From Muricea muricata (lineage: Eukaryota > Cnidaria > Anthozoa > Malacalcyonacea > Plexauridae): a stretch of DNA of 64,000 bases. A program made the translations under genes and the position numbers. Shown piece by piece: positions 48,987 through 60,810 of the stretch. The notes under the pieces were generated by a model. It did no database searches, was not told the origin of the DNA, and saw nothing but the letters and a program-made list of their open reading frames with translations. The stretch spans positions 43,626,059 to 43,690,058 of the forward strand of contig OY979718.1 of the NCBI GenBank assembly GCA_963855995.1, in the 5' to 3' direction. The number at the start of each line of letters is the position of its first letter. Within the stretch, counting starts at the first letter, position 1.

Positions 48987-50677
48987 ATTGTTCTGCGACA
49001 TTAGATTTAAATAGTGATCTGTTTAGTTCAATGATACATATTGAACGTCATATAGCTGGGTCATTAAATTTGGAAATGTATGTTTGATCAGAATTTACAT
49101 GGTCTTCTCCGAGTATAAGAGAAGGCTGATTTCAACACACATTTATCTTTCAAATGTTCTACTTACAAAAATATGCATATGGGATTTTAAAATTCGTAGC
49201 ACCAGAAACCTACTGTATGCCCAAGTTGTGATCTTACCCATTTTTGTTATTGTGATATTGCAAAAGACTCAATTGGATTTGTTTAGAAATAAATTTGTGC
49301 ATATAAATGTAATTAAACTCAAAAGCAACTTCAAGATCTTCCTCGACAGAGTATGAGCAAATATTATTCGATGAAATGCGAACAAAAGCTCGCGAATGGC
49401 TTCGAATAACTTTGATTTAATCTAGCGTGTATATCTATAATAATTCTTAACCCAGTCAAAGTGGTAACTAACATAGAAAGTGGTAACTAACATAGTCCAG
49501 TGGTAAAGACAATGTGCATCCCTTCAGAATCAATCACTGAGTCCGGGAGCAATACCTACCTTTGATAAAAATCGTTCTGGATTTCGTCAGTTTCAAGAAT
49601 TAAGCATAGGCTAGAAGAACGTATAGACAACTTAAACCAACTTGCCGAAGCCTCATAACCAACGTAATGCAGTGGTCAAATACAAATTACCCTACAAAAG
49701 TGGGTAGGATCAATTCCTGCCTTTGCCATGCATTAAATAGTTTTCGTCTTGTGTAAGAATTAGTAACCCTTTCCAAAGTATCTTTTCGTCTATTTTGCAA
49801 ATTTTTTTAGAAAAAAATTCGTAACTATTTGACAATTACTTCTTTTTATCATACAGTCTGATAAAGAAAAATTTTTATTTCCTTGTTAACCGCACTGGCA
49901 AAATTTTCGGTAAATGGAGAAAATAAAAGTTCTAAAAAACCATCGAAAAAAATTGAACAGAAAACCGTGCTCAAAATGCTATAGTTTTTCTTAACGGTGG
50001 GAGCCATCTTTTTTGGCGAAAAAACCCCAAATAAATAATTGAAAAGAATTGCGCTCTACCACTTACATTAGGGCTATTGAAAAGCGTCATAAGAGATTGT
50101 ACGCCAGCGTAATCAATTTAAATTAAAAGGTTCCAAAAGGTGTCAGGATTTCTGCTACCTTCGAAGGATTAGCCTTGGAAATGTATAACGATGGTAAAAA
50201 GGACCGGGGTATTGTAATAAAAGTTTGCACACGGATGGCGCGCACGGGTGGCTTCGCACAATTGGCCTCGACAGCCCACCAAATGCGGTTGCCTTTCGAC
50301 AACGACATCGAATTGACTGCCTCAACCGTCTGTATCATAACTCCACCACCTCTGGTTCGAAACATAGGGGAGGGTAGAAGCGGCCCCCAGACCGTGAGTG
50401 CTAAAACCCTGTATCTTCGAATCAGACCATCAAGATAGAGTATCACCGATTTGTATATATATACCTCATGCTCTGCTGTTGCAGTGATTGTGGTTGAATT
50501 ACGACCGGGTAGACACTATTGCCATGCGCACATGCATCTATATATAGGCTGCTGTTATTAACGTGCTGTATAAGTTTTATCATATCAAAATATAATTTGC
50601 GTGGTCATTTATGCAATCAGCGAAAAACATTTCCATTTATTTAATACTTATCGTGTCTGTAGTGCCTCACCAATAAA
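48987..50677 (+). repeat. Satellite copy U30, front A, 1691 bp
   Basis: GATACATATTG near 49034 is shared with the start of U33. AAGATAGAGTATC near 50432 introduces a plus-frame stop (50175-50438) and is shared only with U35 and U37, each of which also precedes a class C copy. The minus frame is open at 50123-50446. Confidence 0.96.
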
Positions 50678-51284
50678 ATTGTTCTGCGACATTAGATTTA
50701 AATAGTGATCTGTTTAGTTCAATGATATATATTGAACGTCATATAGCTGAGTCATTAAATTTGGAAATGTATGTTTGATCAGAATTTACATGGTCTTCTC
50801 CGTGTATAAGAGAAGGCTGATTTCAACACACATTTATCTTTCAAATGTTCTACTTACAAAAATATGCATATGGGATTTTAAAATTCGTAGCACCAGAAAC
50901 CTACTGTATGCCCAAGTTGTGATCTTACCCATTTTTGTTATTGTGATATTGCAAAAGACTCAATTGGATTTATTTAGAAATAAATTTGTGCATATAAATG
51001 TAATTACACTCAAAAGCAACTTCAAGATCTTTCTCGACAGAGTATGAGCAAATATTATTCGATGAAATGCGAACAAAAGCTCGCGAATGGCTTCGAATAA
51101 CTTTGATTTAATCTAGCGTGTATATTTATAATAATTCTTACCCCAGACAAAAACCTATGGGGTTTGTGACAAGGGCAATTAGGTTTGACCAAAAACTCGT
51201 TGACTTGAGACATTTTGCATTGGCCACTAGACTATATATGTTTGCTATCACGCGCTTGCCACTTAAATTGTTTAAGCGGGCTTT

Positions 51285-51402
51285 TCTCTAGCCTATAATT
51301 AATTCTAAAACGTGAAAAGAATTCAGAGCAAGGGAATTATCGTTCAGCTGCGTTGTTTATTTACCGCCACTTTGCCTTACCACCAGACCGCGTTGGCTAT
51401 TA
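51285..51402 (-). mobile_element. tRNA-like SINE monomer in class C, copy 2
   Basis: Same sequence and orientation as copy 1, including the neighbouring CTTAAA/TTTAAG hairpin (51262-51276). Confidence 0.6.
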
Positions 51403-51540
51403 CACTCGCCCTATTTTACCCGTTTTTAACTGAATGAGCTTTAAGAAATGGTTAAACAATATAAACCACTAAAAATGTAGATGTGTCAATTAGACATAAA
51501 TGAAAAGGGTGAGACGTTGTCTGACTAAAATATATTTATT

Positions 51541-51590
51541 TGTTTACGAGCTTTCGGCCACCAGTCTGTAGCCTTCAACGGGTATATTTA
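51541..51590 (-). ncRNA. Hammerhead-like RNA motif, copy 2
   Basis: Same bases as copy 1 (stem GGCTAC/GTGGCC, then GAAA), at +5000. Confidence 0.35.
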
Positions 51591-51676
51591 TAATGATTGC
51601 AGTAAACTGTGAAAGTGTGAAATGAAGCTAGATATGACGTGTATACATGTGCACTGTGAAATACGATAAGGTGATA

Positions 51677-51936
51677 CTATGTTTTCTTTATTAAGATTGT
51701 ACATTGTCGAGGGAGCGGTTTTGAGTTGTTGTCAGCATTTCTGTGTTTGGCAGCTGTATGCCATGATTCTAGACTTTCTAGTGTTAGGCGACTACGGAAA
51801 TTCCCTGTGTCAATGATTTTCGCGTTGCACGTTTTTCGATGTTTGAACCATTATCATGTTCCTTAACGTTTCTGATGTGTTCAGCCTTTCTTGTTTCCAG
51901 GGGTCTGCCTGTTTCCCCTAAGTACGGGCAGATATT
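51677..51936 (-). pseudogene. Penelope-like element GIY-YIG remnant, copy 2
   Basis: Identical to copy 1 as far as I can see, with the same frameshift and the same truncation point next to the palindrome arm. The shared break shows the relic was already dead when the satellite copy was duplicated. Confidence 0.72.
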
Positions 51937-51961
51937 TTAAAAGAAGAAAAGCAAATGATCA

Positions 51962-52143
51962 CGCATGGCAATAGTGCCTACCTGGTCGTAATTCAACCAC
52001 AATTAGTGCAACAGCAAAGCATGACGTATATAAATACAAATCGGAGATACTATAGTACGACCGATTTGTATTTATATACGTCATGCTTTGCTGTTGCACT
52101 GATTGTGGTTGAATTACGACCAGGTAGGCACTATTGCCATGCG
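51962..52143. repeat. 182-bp near-perfect palindrome, second copy
   Basis: Same structure as the first, at exactly +5000. Axis between 52052 and 52053. It keeps the same single arm mismatch, so the palindrome has not been altered since duplication. Confidence 0.95.
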
Positions 52144-52292
52144 CACATGCATCTATATATAGGCTGCTGTTATTAACGTGCTGTATAAGTTTTATCATAT
52201 CAAAATATAATTTGCGTGGTCATTTATGCAATCAGCGAAAAACATTTCCATTTATTTAATACTTATCGTGTCTGTAGTGCCTCACCAATAAA

Positions 52293-53986
52293 ATTGTTCT
52301 GCGACATTAGATTTAAATAGTGATCTGTTTAGTTCAATGATATATATTGAACGTCATATAGCTGGGTCATTAAATTTGGAAATGTATGTTTGATCAGAAT
52401 TTACATGGTCTTCTCCGAGTATAAGAGAAGGCTGATTTCAACACACATTTATTTTTCAAATGTTTTATTACTCACAAAAATATAGGCTTTTAAAATTCGT
52501 AGCACCAGAAACCTACTATATGCTCAAGTTTTGACCTTACCCATTTTTCTTATTTGTGATATTGCAAAAGACTCAATTGGATTTATTTAGAAATAAATTT
52601 GTACATAATTTAAAAATGTAATTACACTCAAAAGCAACTTCAAGGTCTTCCTCGACAGAGTATGATTAAATATTATTCGATGAAATGCGAACAAAAGCTC
52701 GCGAATGGCTTCGAATAACTTTGATTTAATCTAGCGTGTATATCTATTATAATTCTTAACCCAGTCAAAGTGGTAACTAACATAGAAAGTGGTAACTAAC
52801 ATAGTCCAGTGGTAAAGACAATGTGCATCCCTTCAGAATCAATCACTGAGTCCGGGAGCAATACCCACCTTTGATAAAAATCGTTCTGGATTTCGTCAGT
52901 TTCAAGAATTAAGCATAGGCTAGAAGAACGTATGGACAACTTAAACCAACTTGCCGAAGCCTCATAACCAACGTAATGCAGTGGTCAAATACAAATTACC
53001 CTACAAAAGTGGGTAGGATCAATTCCTGCCCTTGCCATGCATTAAATAGTTTTCGTCTTGTGTAAGAATTAATAACCCTTTCCAAAGTATCTTTTCGTCT
53101 ATTTTGCAAATTTTTTTAGAAAAAAATTCGTAACTATTTGACAATTACTTCTTTTTATCATACAGTCTGATAAAGAAAAATTTTTATTTCCTTGTTAACC
53201 GCACTGGCAAAATTTTCGGTAAATGGAGAAAATAAAAGTTCTAAAAAACCATCGAAAAAAATTGAACAGAAAACCGTGCTCAAAATGCTATAGTTTTTCT
53301 TAACGGTGGGAGCCATCTTTTTTGGCGAAAAAACCCCAAATAAATAATTGAAAAGAATTACGCTCTACCACTTACATTAGGGCTATTGAAAAGCGTCATA
53401 AGAGATTGTACGCCAGCGTAATCAATTTAAGTTAAAAGGTTCCAAAAGGTGTCAGGATTTCTGCTACCTTCGAAGGATTAGCCTTGGAAATGTATAACGA
53501 TGGTAAAAAGGACCGGGGTATTGTAATAAAAGTTTGCACACGGATGGCGCGCACGGGTGGCTTCGCACAATTGGCGTCGACAGCCCACCAAATGCGGTTG
53601 CCTTTCGACAACGACATTCAATTGACTGCCTCAACCGTCTGTATCATAACTCCACCACCTCTGGTTCGAAATATAGGGGAGTGTAGAAGCGGCCCCCAGA
53701 CCGTGAGTGCTAAAACCCTGTATCTTCGAATCAGACCATCAAGATATAGTATCACCGATTTGTATATATATACCTCATGCTCTGCTGTTGCAGTGATTGT
53801 GGTTGAATTACGACCGGGTAGACACTATTGCCATGCGCACATGCATCTATATATAGGCTGCTGTTATTAACGTGCTGTATAAGTTTTATCATATCAAAAT
53901 ATAATTTGCGTGGTCATTTATGCAATCAGCGAAAAACTTTTCCATTTATTTAATACTTATCGTGTCTGTAGTGCCTCACCAATAAA
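52293..53986 (+). repeat. Satellite copy U32, front B, twin of U29
   Basis: Identical to U29 at an offset of 5000 bp apart from one difference noticed: TTGGCGTCGA here (g at 53576) against TTGGCCTCGA. The plus frame 53484-53870 is open. Confidence 0.96.
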
Positions 53987-55683
53987 ATTGTTCTGCGACA
54001 TTAGATTTAAATAGTGATCTGTTTAGTTCAATGATACATATTGAACGTCATATAGCTGGGTCATTAAATTTGGAAATGTATGTTTGATCAGAATTTACAT
54101 GGTCTTCTCCGAGTATAAGAGAAGGCTGATTTCAACACACATTTATTTTTCAAATGTTTTATTACTCACAAAAATATAGGCTTTTAAAATTCGTAGCACC
54201 AGAAACCTACTATATGCTCAAGTTTTGACCTTACCCATTTTTGTTATTTGTGATATTGCAAAAGACTCAATTGGATTTATTTAGAAATAAATTTGTACAT
54301 AATTTAAAAATGTAATTACACTCAAAAGCAACTTCAAGGTCTTCCTCGACAGAGTATGATTAAATATTATTCGATGAAATGCGAACAAAAGCTCGCGAAT
54401 GGCTTCGAATAACTTTGATTTAATCTAGCGTGTATATCTATAATAATTCTTAACCCAGTCAAAGTGGTAACTAACATAGAAAGTGGTAACTAACATAGTC
54501 CAGTGGTAAAGACAATGTGCATCCCTTCAGAATCAATCACTGAGTCCGGGAGCAATACCTATCTTTGATAAAAATCGTTCTGGATTTCGTCAGTTTCAAG
54601 AATTAAGCATAGGCTAGAAGAACGTATGGACAACTTAAACCAACTTGCCGAAGCCTCATAACCAACGTAATGCAGTGGTCAAATACAAATTACCCTACAA
54701 AAGTGGGTAGGATCAATTCCTGCCCTTGCCATGCATTAAATAGTTTTCGTCTTGTGTAAGAATTAATAACCCTTTCCAAAGTATCTTTTCGTCTATTTTG
54801 CAAATTTTTTTAGAAAAAAATTCGTAACTATTTGACAATTACTTCTTTTTATCATACAGTCTGATAAAGAAAAATTTTTATTTCCTTGTTAACCGCACTG
54901 GCAAAATTTTCGGTAAATGGAGAAAATAAAAGTTCTAAAAAACCATCGAAAAAAATTGAACAGAAAACCGTGCTCAAAATGCTATAGTTTTTCTTAACGG
55001 TGGGAGCCATCTTTTTTGGCGAAAAAACCCCAAATAAATAATTGAAAAGAATTGCGCTCTACCACTTACATTAGGGCTATTGAAAAGCGTCATAAGAGAT
55101 TGTACGCCAGCGTAATCAATTTAAATTAAAAGGTTCCAAAAGGTGTCAGGATTTCTGCTACCTTCGAAGGATTAGCCTTGGAAATGTATAACGATGGTAA
55201 AAAGGACCGGGGTATTGTAATAAAAGTTTGCACACGGATGGCGCGCACGGGTGGCTTCGCACAATTGGCCTCGACAGCCCACCAAATGCGGTTGCCTTTC
55301 GACGACGACATCGAATTGACTGCCTCAACCGTCTGTATCATAACTCCACCACCTCTGGTTCGAAACATAGGAGAGGGTAGAAGCGGCCCCCAGACCGTAA
55401 GTGCTAAAACCCTGTATCTTCGAATCAGACCATCAAGATATAGTATCACCGATTTGTATATATATACCTCATGCTCTGCTGTTGCAGTGATTGTGGTTGA
55501 ATTACGACCGGGTAGACACTATTGCCATGCGCACATGCATCTATATATAGGCTGCTGTTATTAACGTGCTGTATAAGTTTTATCATATCAAAATATAATT
55601 TGCGTGGTCATTTATGCAATCATCAGCGAAAAACATTTCCATTTATTTAATACTTATCGTGTCTGTAGTGCCTCACCAATAAA
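53987..55683 (+). repeat. Satellite copy U33, front B, 1697 bp, chimeric start
   Basis: Begins like U30 (GATACATATTG) and changes to front B at 54147, where the 5000-bp duplication ends; this is a plausible crossover junction. CGACGACGAC is shared with U6. ATAGGAGAGGG is private. The tail has the 3-bp ATC gain. GC-block frames are open at 55178-55564 (plus) and 55126-55449 (minus). Confidence 0.95.
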
Positions 55684-57377
55684 ATTGTTCTGCGACATTA
55701 GATTTAAATAGTGATCTGTTTAGTTCAATGATATATATTGAACGTCATATAGCTGGGTCATTAAATTTGGAAATGTATGTTTGATCAGAATTTACATGGT
55801 CTTCTCCGAGTATAAGAGAAGGCTGATTTCAACACACATTTATTTTTCAAATGTTTTATTACTCACAAAAATATAGGCTTTTAAAATTCGTAGCACCAGA
55901 AACCTACTATATGCTCAAGTTTTGACCTTACCCATTTTTGTTATTTGTGATATTGCAAAAGACTCAATTGGATTTATTTAGAAATAAATTTGTACATAAT
56001 TTAAAAATGTAATTACACTCAAAAGCAACTTCAACGTCTTCCTCGACAGAGTATGATTAAATATTATTCGATGAAATGCGAACAAAAGCTCGCGAATGGC
56101 TTCGAATAACTTTCATTTAATCTAGCGTGTATATCTATAATAATTCTTAACCCAGTCAAAGTGGTAACTAACATAGAAAGTGGTAACTAACATAGTCCAG
56201 TGGTAAAGACAATGTGCATCCCTTCAGAATCAATCACTGAGTCCGGGAGCAATACCTACCTTTGATAAAAATCGTTCTGGATTTCGTCAGTTTCAAGAAT
56301 TAAGCATAGGCTAGAAGAACGTATGGACAACTTAAACCAACTTGCCGAAGCCTCATAACCAACGTAATGCAGTGGTCAAATACAAATTACCCTACAAAAG
56401 TGGGTAGGATCAATTCCTGCCCTTGCCATGCATTAAATAGTTTTCGTCTTGTGTAAGAATTAATAACCCTTTCCAAAGTATCTTTTCGTCTATTTTGCAA
56501 ATTTTTTTAGAAAAAAATTCGTAACTATTTGACAATTACTTCTTTTTATCATACAGTCTGATAAAGAAAAATTTTTATTTCCTTGTTAACCGCACTGGCA
56601 AAATTTTCGGTAAATGGAGAAAATAAAAGTTCTAAAAAACCATCGAAAAAAATTGAACAGAAAACCGTGCTCAAAATGCTATAGTTTTTCTTAACGGTGG
56701 GAGCCATCTTTTTTGGCGAAAAAACCCCAAATAAATAATTGAAAAGAATTGCGCTCTACCACTTACATTAGGACTATTGAAAAGCGTCATAAGAGATTGT
56801 ACGCCAGCGTAATCAATTTAAATTAAAAGGTTCCAAAAGGTGTCAGGATTTCTGCTACCTTCGAAGGATTAGCCTTGGAAATGTATAACGATGGTAAAAA
56901 GGACCGGGGTATTGTAATAAAAGTTTGCACACGGATGGCGCGCACGGGTGGCTTCGAACAATTGGCCTCGACAGCCCACCAAATGCGGTTGCCTTTCGAC
57001 AACGACATCGAATTGACTGCCTCAACCGTCTGTATCATAACTCCACCACCTCTGGTTCGAAATATAGGGGAGGGTAGAAGCGGCCCCCAGACCGTAAGTG
57101 CTAAAACCCTGTATCTTCGAATCAGACCATCAAGATATAGTATCACCGATTTGTATATATATACCTCATGCTCTGCTGTTGCAGTGATTGTGGTTGAATT
57201 ACGACCGGGTAGACACTATTGCCATGCGCACATGCATCTATATATAGGCTGCTGTTATTAACGTTCTGTATAAGTTTTATCATATCAAAATATAATTTGC
57301 GTGGTCATTTATGCAATCAGCGAAAAACATTTCCATTTATTTAATACTTATCGTGTCTGTAGTGCCTCACCAATAAA
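55684..57377 (+). repeat. Satellite copy U34, front B, 1694 bp
   Basis: Private changes: TTCAACGTC, TTTCATTTAATC, AGGACTATTG and AACGTTCTG. CTTCGAACAATT is shared with U7 and U26. GC-block frames are open at 56875-57261 (plus) and 56823-57146 (minus). Confidence 0.96.
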
Positions 57378-59068
57378 ATTGTTCTGCGACATTAGATTTA
57401 AATAGTGATCTGTTTAGTTCAATGATATATATTGAACGTCAAATAGCTGGGTCATTAAATTTGGAAATGTATGTTTGATCAGAATTTACATGGTCTTCTC
57501 CGAGTATAAGAGAAGGCTGATTTCAACACACATTTATCTTTCAAATGTTCTACTTACAAAAATATGCATATGGGATTTTAAAATTCGTAGCACCAGAAAC
57601 CTACTGTATGCCCAAGTTGTGATCTTACCCATTTTTGTTATTGTGATATTGCAAAAGACTCAATTGGATTTATTTAGAAATAAATTTGTGCATATAAATG
57701 TAATTACACTCAAAAGCAACTTCAAGATCTTCCTCGACAGAGTATGAGCAAATATTATTCGATGAAATGCGAACAAAAGCTCGCGAATGGCTTCGAATAA
57801 CTTTGATTTAATCTAGCGTGTATATTTATAATAATTCTTAACCCAGTCAAAGTGGTAACTAACATAGAAAGTGGTAACTAACATAGTCCAGTGGTAAAGA
57901 CAATGTGCATCCCTTCAGAATCAATCACTGAGTCCGGGAGCAATACCTACCTTTGATAAAAATCGTTCTGGATTTCGTCAGTTTCAAGAATTAAGCATAG
58001 GCTAGAAGAACGTATGGACAACTTAAACCACCTTGCCGAAGCCTCATAACCAACGTAATGCAGTGGTCAAATACAAATTACCCTACAAAAGTGGGTAGGA
58101 TCAATTCCTGCCCTTGCCATGCATTAAATAGTTTTCGTCTTGTGTAAGAATTAATAACCCTTTCCAAAGTATCTTTTCGTCTATTTTGCAAATTTTTTTA
58201 GAAAAAAATTCGTAACAATTTGACAATTACTTCTTTTTATCATACAGTCTGATAAAGAAAAATTTTTATTTCCTTGTTAACCGCACTGGCAAAATTTTCG
58301 GTAAATGGAGAAAATAAAAGTTCTAAAAAACCATCGAAAAAAATTGAACAGAAAACCGTGCTCAAAATGCTATAGTTTTTCTTAACGGTGGGAGCCATCT
58401 TTTTTGGCGAAAAAACCCCAAATAAATAATTGAAAAGAATTACGCTCTACCACTTACATTAGGGCTATTGAAAAGCGTCATAAGAGATTGTACGCAAGCG
58501 TAATCAATTTAAATTAAAAGGTTCCAAAAGGTGTCAGGATTTCTGCTACCTTCGAAGGATTAGCCTTGGAAATGTATAACGATGGTAAAAAGGACCGGGG
58601 TATTGTAATAAAAGTTTGCACACGGATGGCGCGCACGGGTGGCTTCGCACAATTGGCCTCGACAGCCCACCAAATGCGGTTGCCTTTCGACAACGACATC
58701 GAATTGACTGCCTCAACCGTCTGTATCATAACTCCACCACCTCTGGTTCGAAACATAGGGGAGGGTAGAAGCGGCCCCCAGACCGTGAGTGCTAAAACCC
58801 TGTATCTTCGAATCAGACCATCAAGATAGAGTATCACCGATTTGTATATATATACCTCATGCTCTGCTGTTGCAGTGATTGTGGTTGAATTACGACCGGG
58901 TAGACACTATTGCCATGCGCACATGCATCTATATATAGGCTGCTGTTATTAACGTGCTGTATAAGTTTTATCATATCAAAATATAATTTGCGTGGTCATT
59001 TATGCAATCAGCGAAAAACATTTCCATTTATTTAATACTTATCGTGTCTGTAGTGCCTCACCAATAAA
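57378..59068 (+). repeat. Satellite copy U35, front A, 1691 bp
   Basis: Private changes: CGTCAAATAG, CCACCTTGCC and TACGCAAGCG. TATATTTATAATAATTC, otherwise typical of class C fronts, occurs here with an ordinary interior. AAGATAGAGTATC truncates the plus frame (58566-58829). The minus frame is open at 58514-58837. Confidence 0.96.
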
Positions 59069-59675
59069 ATTGTTCTGCGACATTAGATTTAAATAGTGAT
59101 CTGTTTAGTTCAATGATATATATTGAACGTCATATAGCTGAGTCATTAAATTTGGAAATGTATGTTTGATCAGAATTTACATGGTCTTCTCCGTGTATAA
59201 GAGAAGGCTGATTTCAACACACATTTATCTTTCAAATGTTCTACTTACAAAAATATGCATATGGGATTTTAAAATTCGTAGCACCAGAAACCTACTGTAT
59301 GCCCAAGTTGTGATCTTACCCATTTTTGTTATTGTGATATTGCAAAAGACTCAATTGGATTTATTTAGAAATAAATTTGTGCATATAAATGTAATTACAC
59401 TCAAAAGCAACTTCAAGATCTTTCTCGACAGAGTATGAGCAAATATTATTCGATGAAATGCGAACAAAAGCTCGCGAATGGCTTCGAATAACTTTGATTT
59501 AATCTAGCGTGTATATTTATAATAATTCTTACCCCAGACAAAAACCTATGGGGTTTGTGACAAGGGCAATTAGGTTTGACCAAAAACTCGTTGACTTGAG
59601 ACATTTTGCATTGGCCACTAGACTATATATGTTTGCTATCACGCGCTTGCCACTTAAATTGTTTAAGCGGGCTTT

Positions 59676-59793
59676 TCTCTAGCCTATAATTAATTCTAAA
59701 ACGTGAAAAGAATTCAGAGCAAGGGAATTATCGTTCAGCTGCGTTGTTTATTTACCGCCACTTTGCCTTACCACCAGACCGCGTTGGCTATTA
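59676..59793 (-). mobile_element. tRNA-like SINE monomer in class C, copy 3
   Basis: Same monomer as copy 1; no difference seen within it. Confidence 0.6.
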
Positions 59794-59932
59794 CACTCGC
59801 CCTATTTTACCCGTTTTTAACTGAATGAGCTTTAAGAAATGGTTAAACAATATAAACCACTAAAAATCGTAGATGTGTCAATTAGACATAAATGAAAAGG
59901 GTGAGACGTTGTCTGACTAAAATATATTTATT

Positions 59933-59982
59933 TGTTTACGAGCTTTCGGCCACCAGTCTGTAGCCTTCAACGGGTATATTTA
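59933..59982 (-). ncRNA. Hammerhead-like RNA motif, copy 3
   Basis: The stem, loop and GAAA are unchanged. The nearest class C variant is the inserted C about 60 bp to the left. Confidence 0.35.
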
Positions 59983-60068
59983 TAATGATTGCAGTAAACT
60001 GTGAAAGTGTGAAATGAAGCTAGATATGACGTGTATACATGTGCACTGTGAAATACGATAAGGTGATA

Positions 60069-60328
60069 CTATGTTTTCTTTATTAAGATTGTACATTGTC
60101 GAGGGAGCGGTTTTGAGTTGTTGTCAGCATTTCTGTGTTTGGCAGCTGTATGCCATGATTCTAGACTTTCTAGTGTTAGGCGACTACGGAAATTCCCTGT
60201 GTCAATGATTTTCGCGTTGCACGTTTTTCGATGTTTGAACCATTATCATGTTCCTTAACGTTTCTGATGTGTTCAGCCTTTCTTGTTTCCAGGGGTCTGC
60301 CTGTTTCCCCTAAGTACAGGCAGATATT
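60069..60328 (-). pseudogene. Penelope-like element GIY-YIG remnant, copy 3
   Basis: Same relic with one difference: CPYLG becomes CLYLG through AAGTACAGG. The frameshift and truncation match the other copies. Confidence 0.72.
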
Positions 60329-60353
60329 TTAAAAGAAGAAAAGCAAATGATCA

Positions 60354-60535
60354 CGCATGGCAATAGTGCCTACCTGGTCGTAATTCAACCACAATTAGTG
60401 CAACAGCAAAGCATGACGTATATAAATACAAATCGGAGATACTATAGTACGACCGATTTGTATTTATATACGTCATGCTTTGCTGTTGCACTGATTGTGG
60501 TTGAATTACGACCAGGTAGGCACTATTGCCATGCG
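60354..60535. repeat. 182-bp near-perfect palindrome, third copy
   Basis: Same arms and core as the first two copies. The sequence after it (GTGCTATGTAAG, then ATAAACATC) is the D form rather than the ordinary tail. Confidence 0.95.
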
Positions 60536-60571
60536 CACATGCATCTATATATAGGCTGCTGTTATTAACGT

Positions 60572-60810
60572 GCTATGTAAGTTTTATCATAAACATCAAA
60601 ATATAATTTGCATGGTCATTTATGCAATCTGCGAAACAAATTTCCATTTATTTAATACTTATCGTCTCTGTAGTGCTCCAGCAATAATGTTGTTCTTCGA
60701 AATTAGATTTAAATAGTGATCTGCTTTGTTCAATGATATATATATTGGACGCCTATAGCTAGGTCATTATATTTGGAAAAGTATGTTTGATCAGAATTTA
60801 CAAGGTCTTC
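60572..60810 (+). repeat. Divergent boundary segment D, copy 2
   Basis: Matches copy 1 except for small changes: CATTTATTTAAT for CATTTGTTTAAT, TTGTTCTTCG for TTGTTTTTCG, and a shorter TA run. It joins class C copy U36 to U37. Confidence 0.85.

Larger units (their letters stand above)
51141..52050. mobile_element. Class C interior, second copy (U31)
   Basis: The same as the first copy at an exact 5000-bp offset; I saw no difference between the two. Its front is A with TCCGTGTATAAG, unlike the B/A chimera of U28, so the two copies differ only upstream of about 50941. Confidence 0.85.
50678..52292 (+). repeat. Class C copy U31, A front, 1615 bp
   Basis: Front A with AGCTGAGTC near 50745 and TCCGTGTATAAG near 50799, both shared only with U36 and U38. 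TATATTTATAATAATTC leads into the class C interior (51141-52050). The tail is ordinary. Confidence 0.96.
45941..54146 (+). repeat. 5000-bp higher-order repeat containing class C
   Basis: The 3206 bp from 45941 to 49146 recur at 50941-54146 with one substitution noticed (48576 C, 53576 G). Each copy covers the class C part of one unit, a full B unit and the start of the next. The repeat ends where A front sequence (49147) faces B front sequence (54147). Confidence 0.9.
59532..60442. mobile_element. Class C interior, third copy (U36)
   Basis: Differs from the first two by one inserted C (AAAAATCGTAGATG near 59870) and AAGTACAGGCAG near 60314. Its right side continues into a D-type tail instead of the ordinary tail, so class C interiors occur with two different downstream sequences. 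Confidence 0.85.
59069..60688 (+). repeat. Class C copy U36, A front, D-type tail, 1620 bp
   Basis: Has the U31/U38 front markers AGCTGAGTC and TCCGTGTATAAG and the class C interior at 59532-60442, with one extra C (AAAAATCGTAG) and AAGTACAGGCAG relative to U28/U31. From about 60572 the tail is the divergent D form. Confidence 0.95.
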
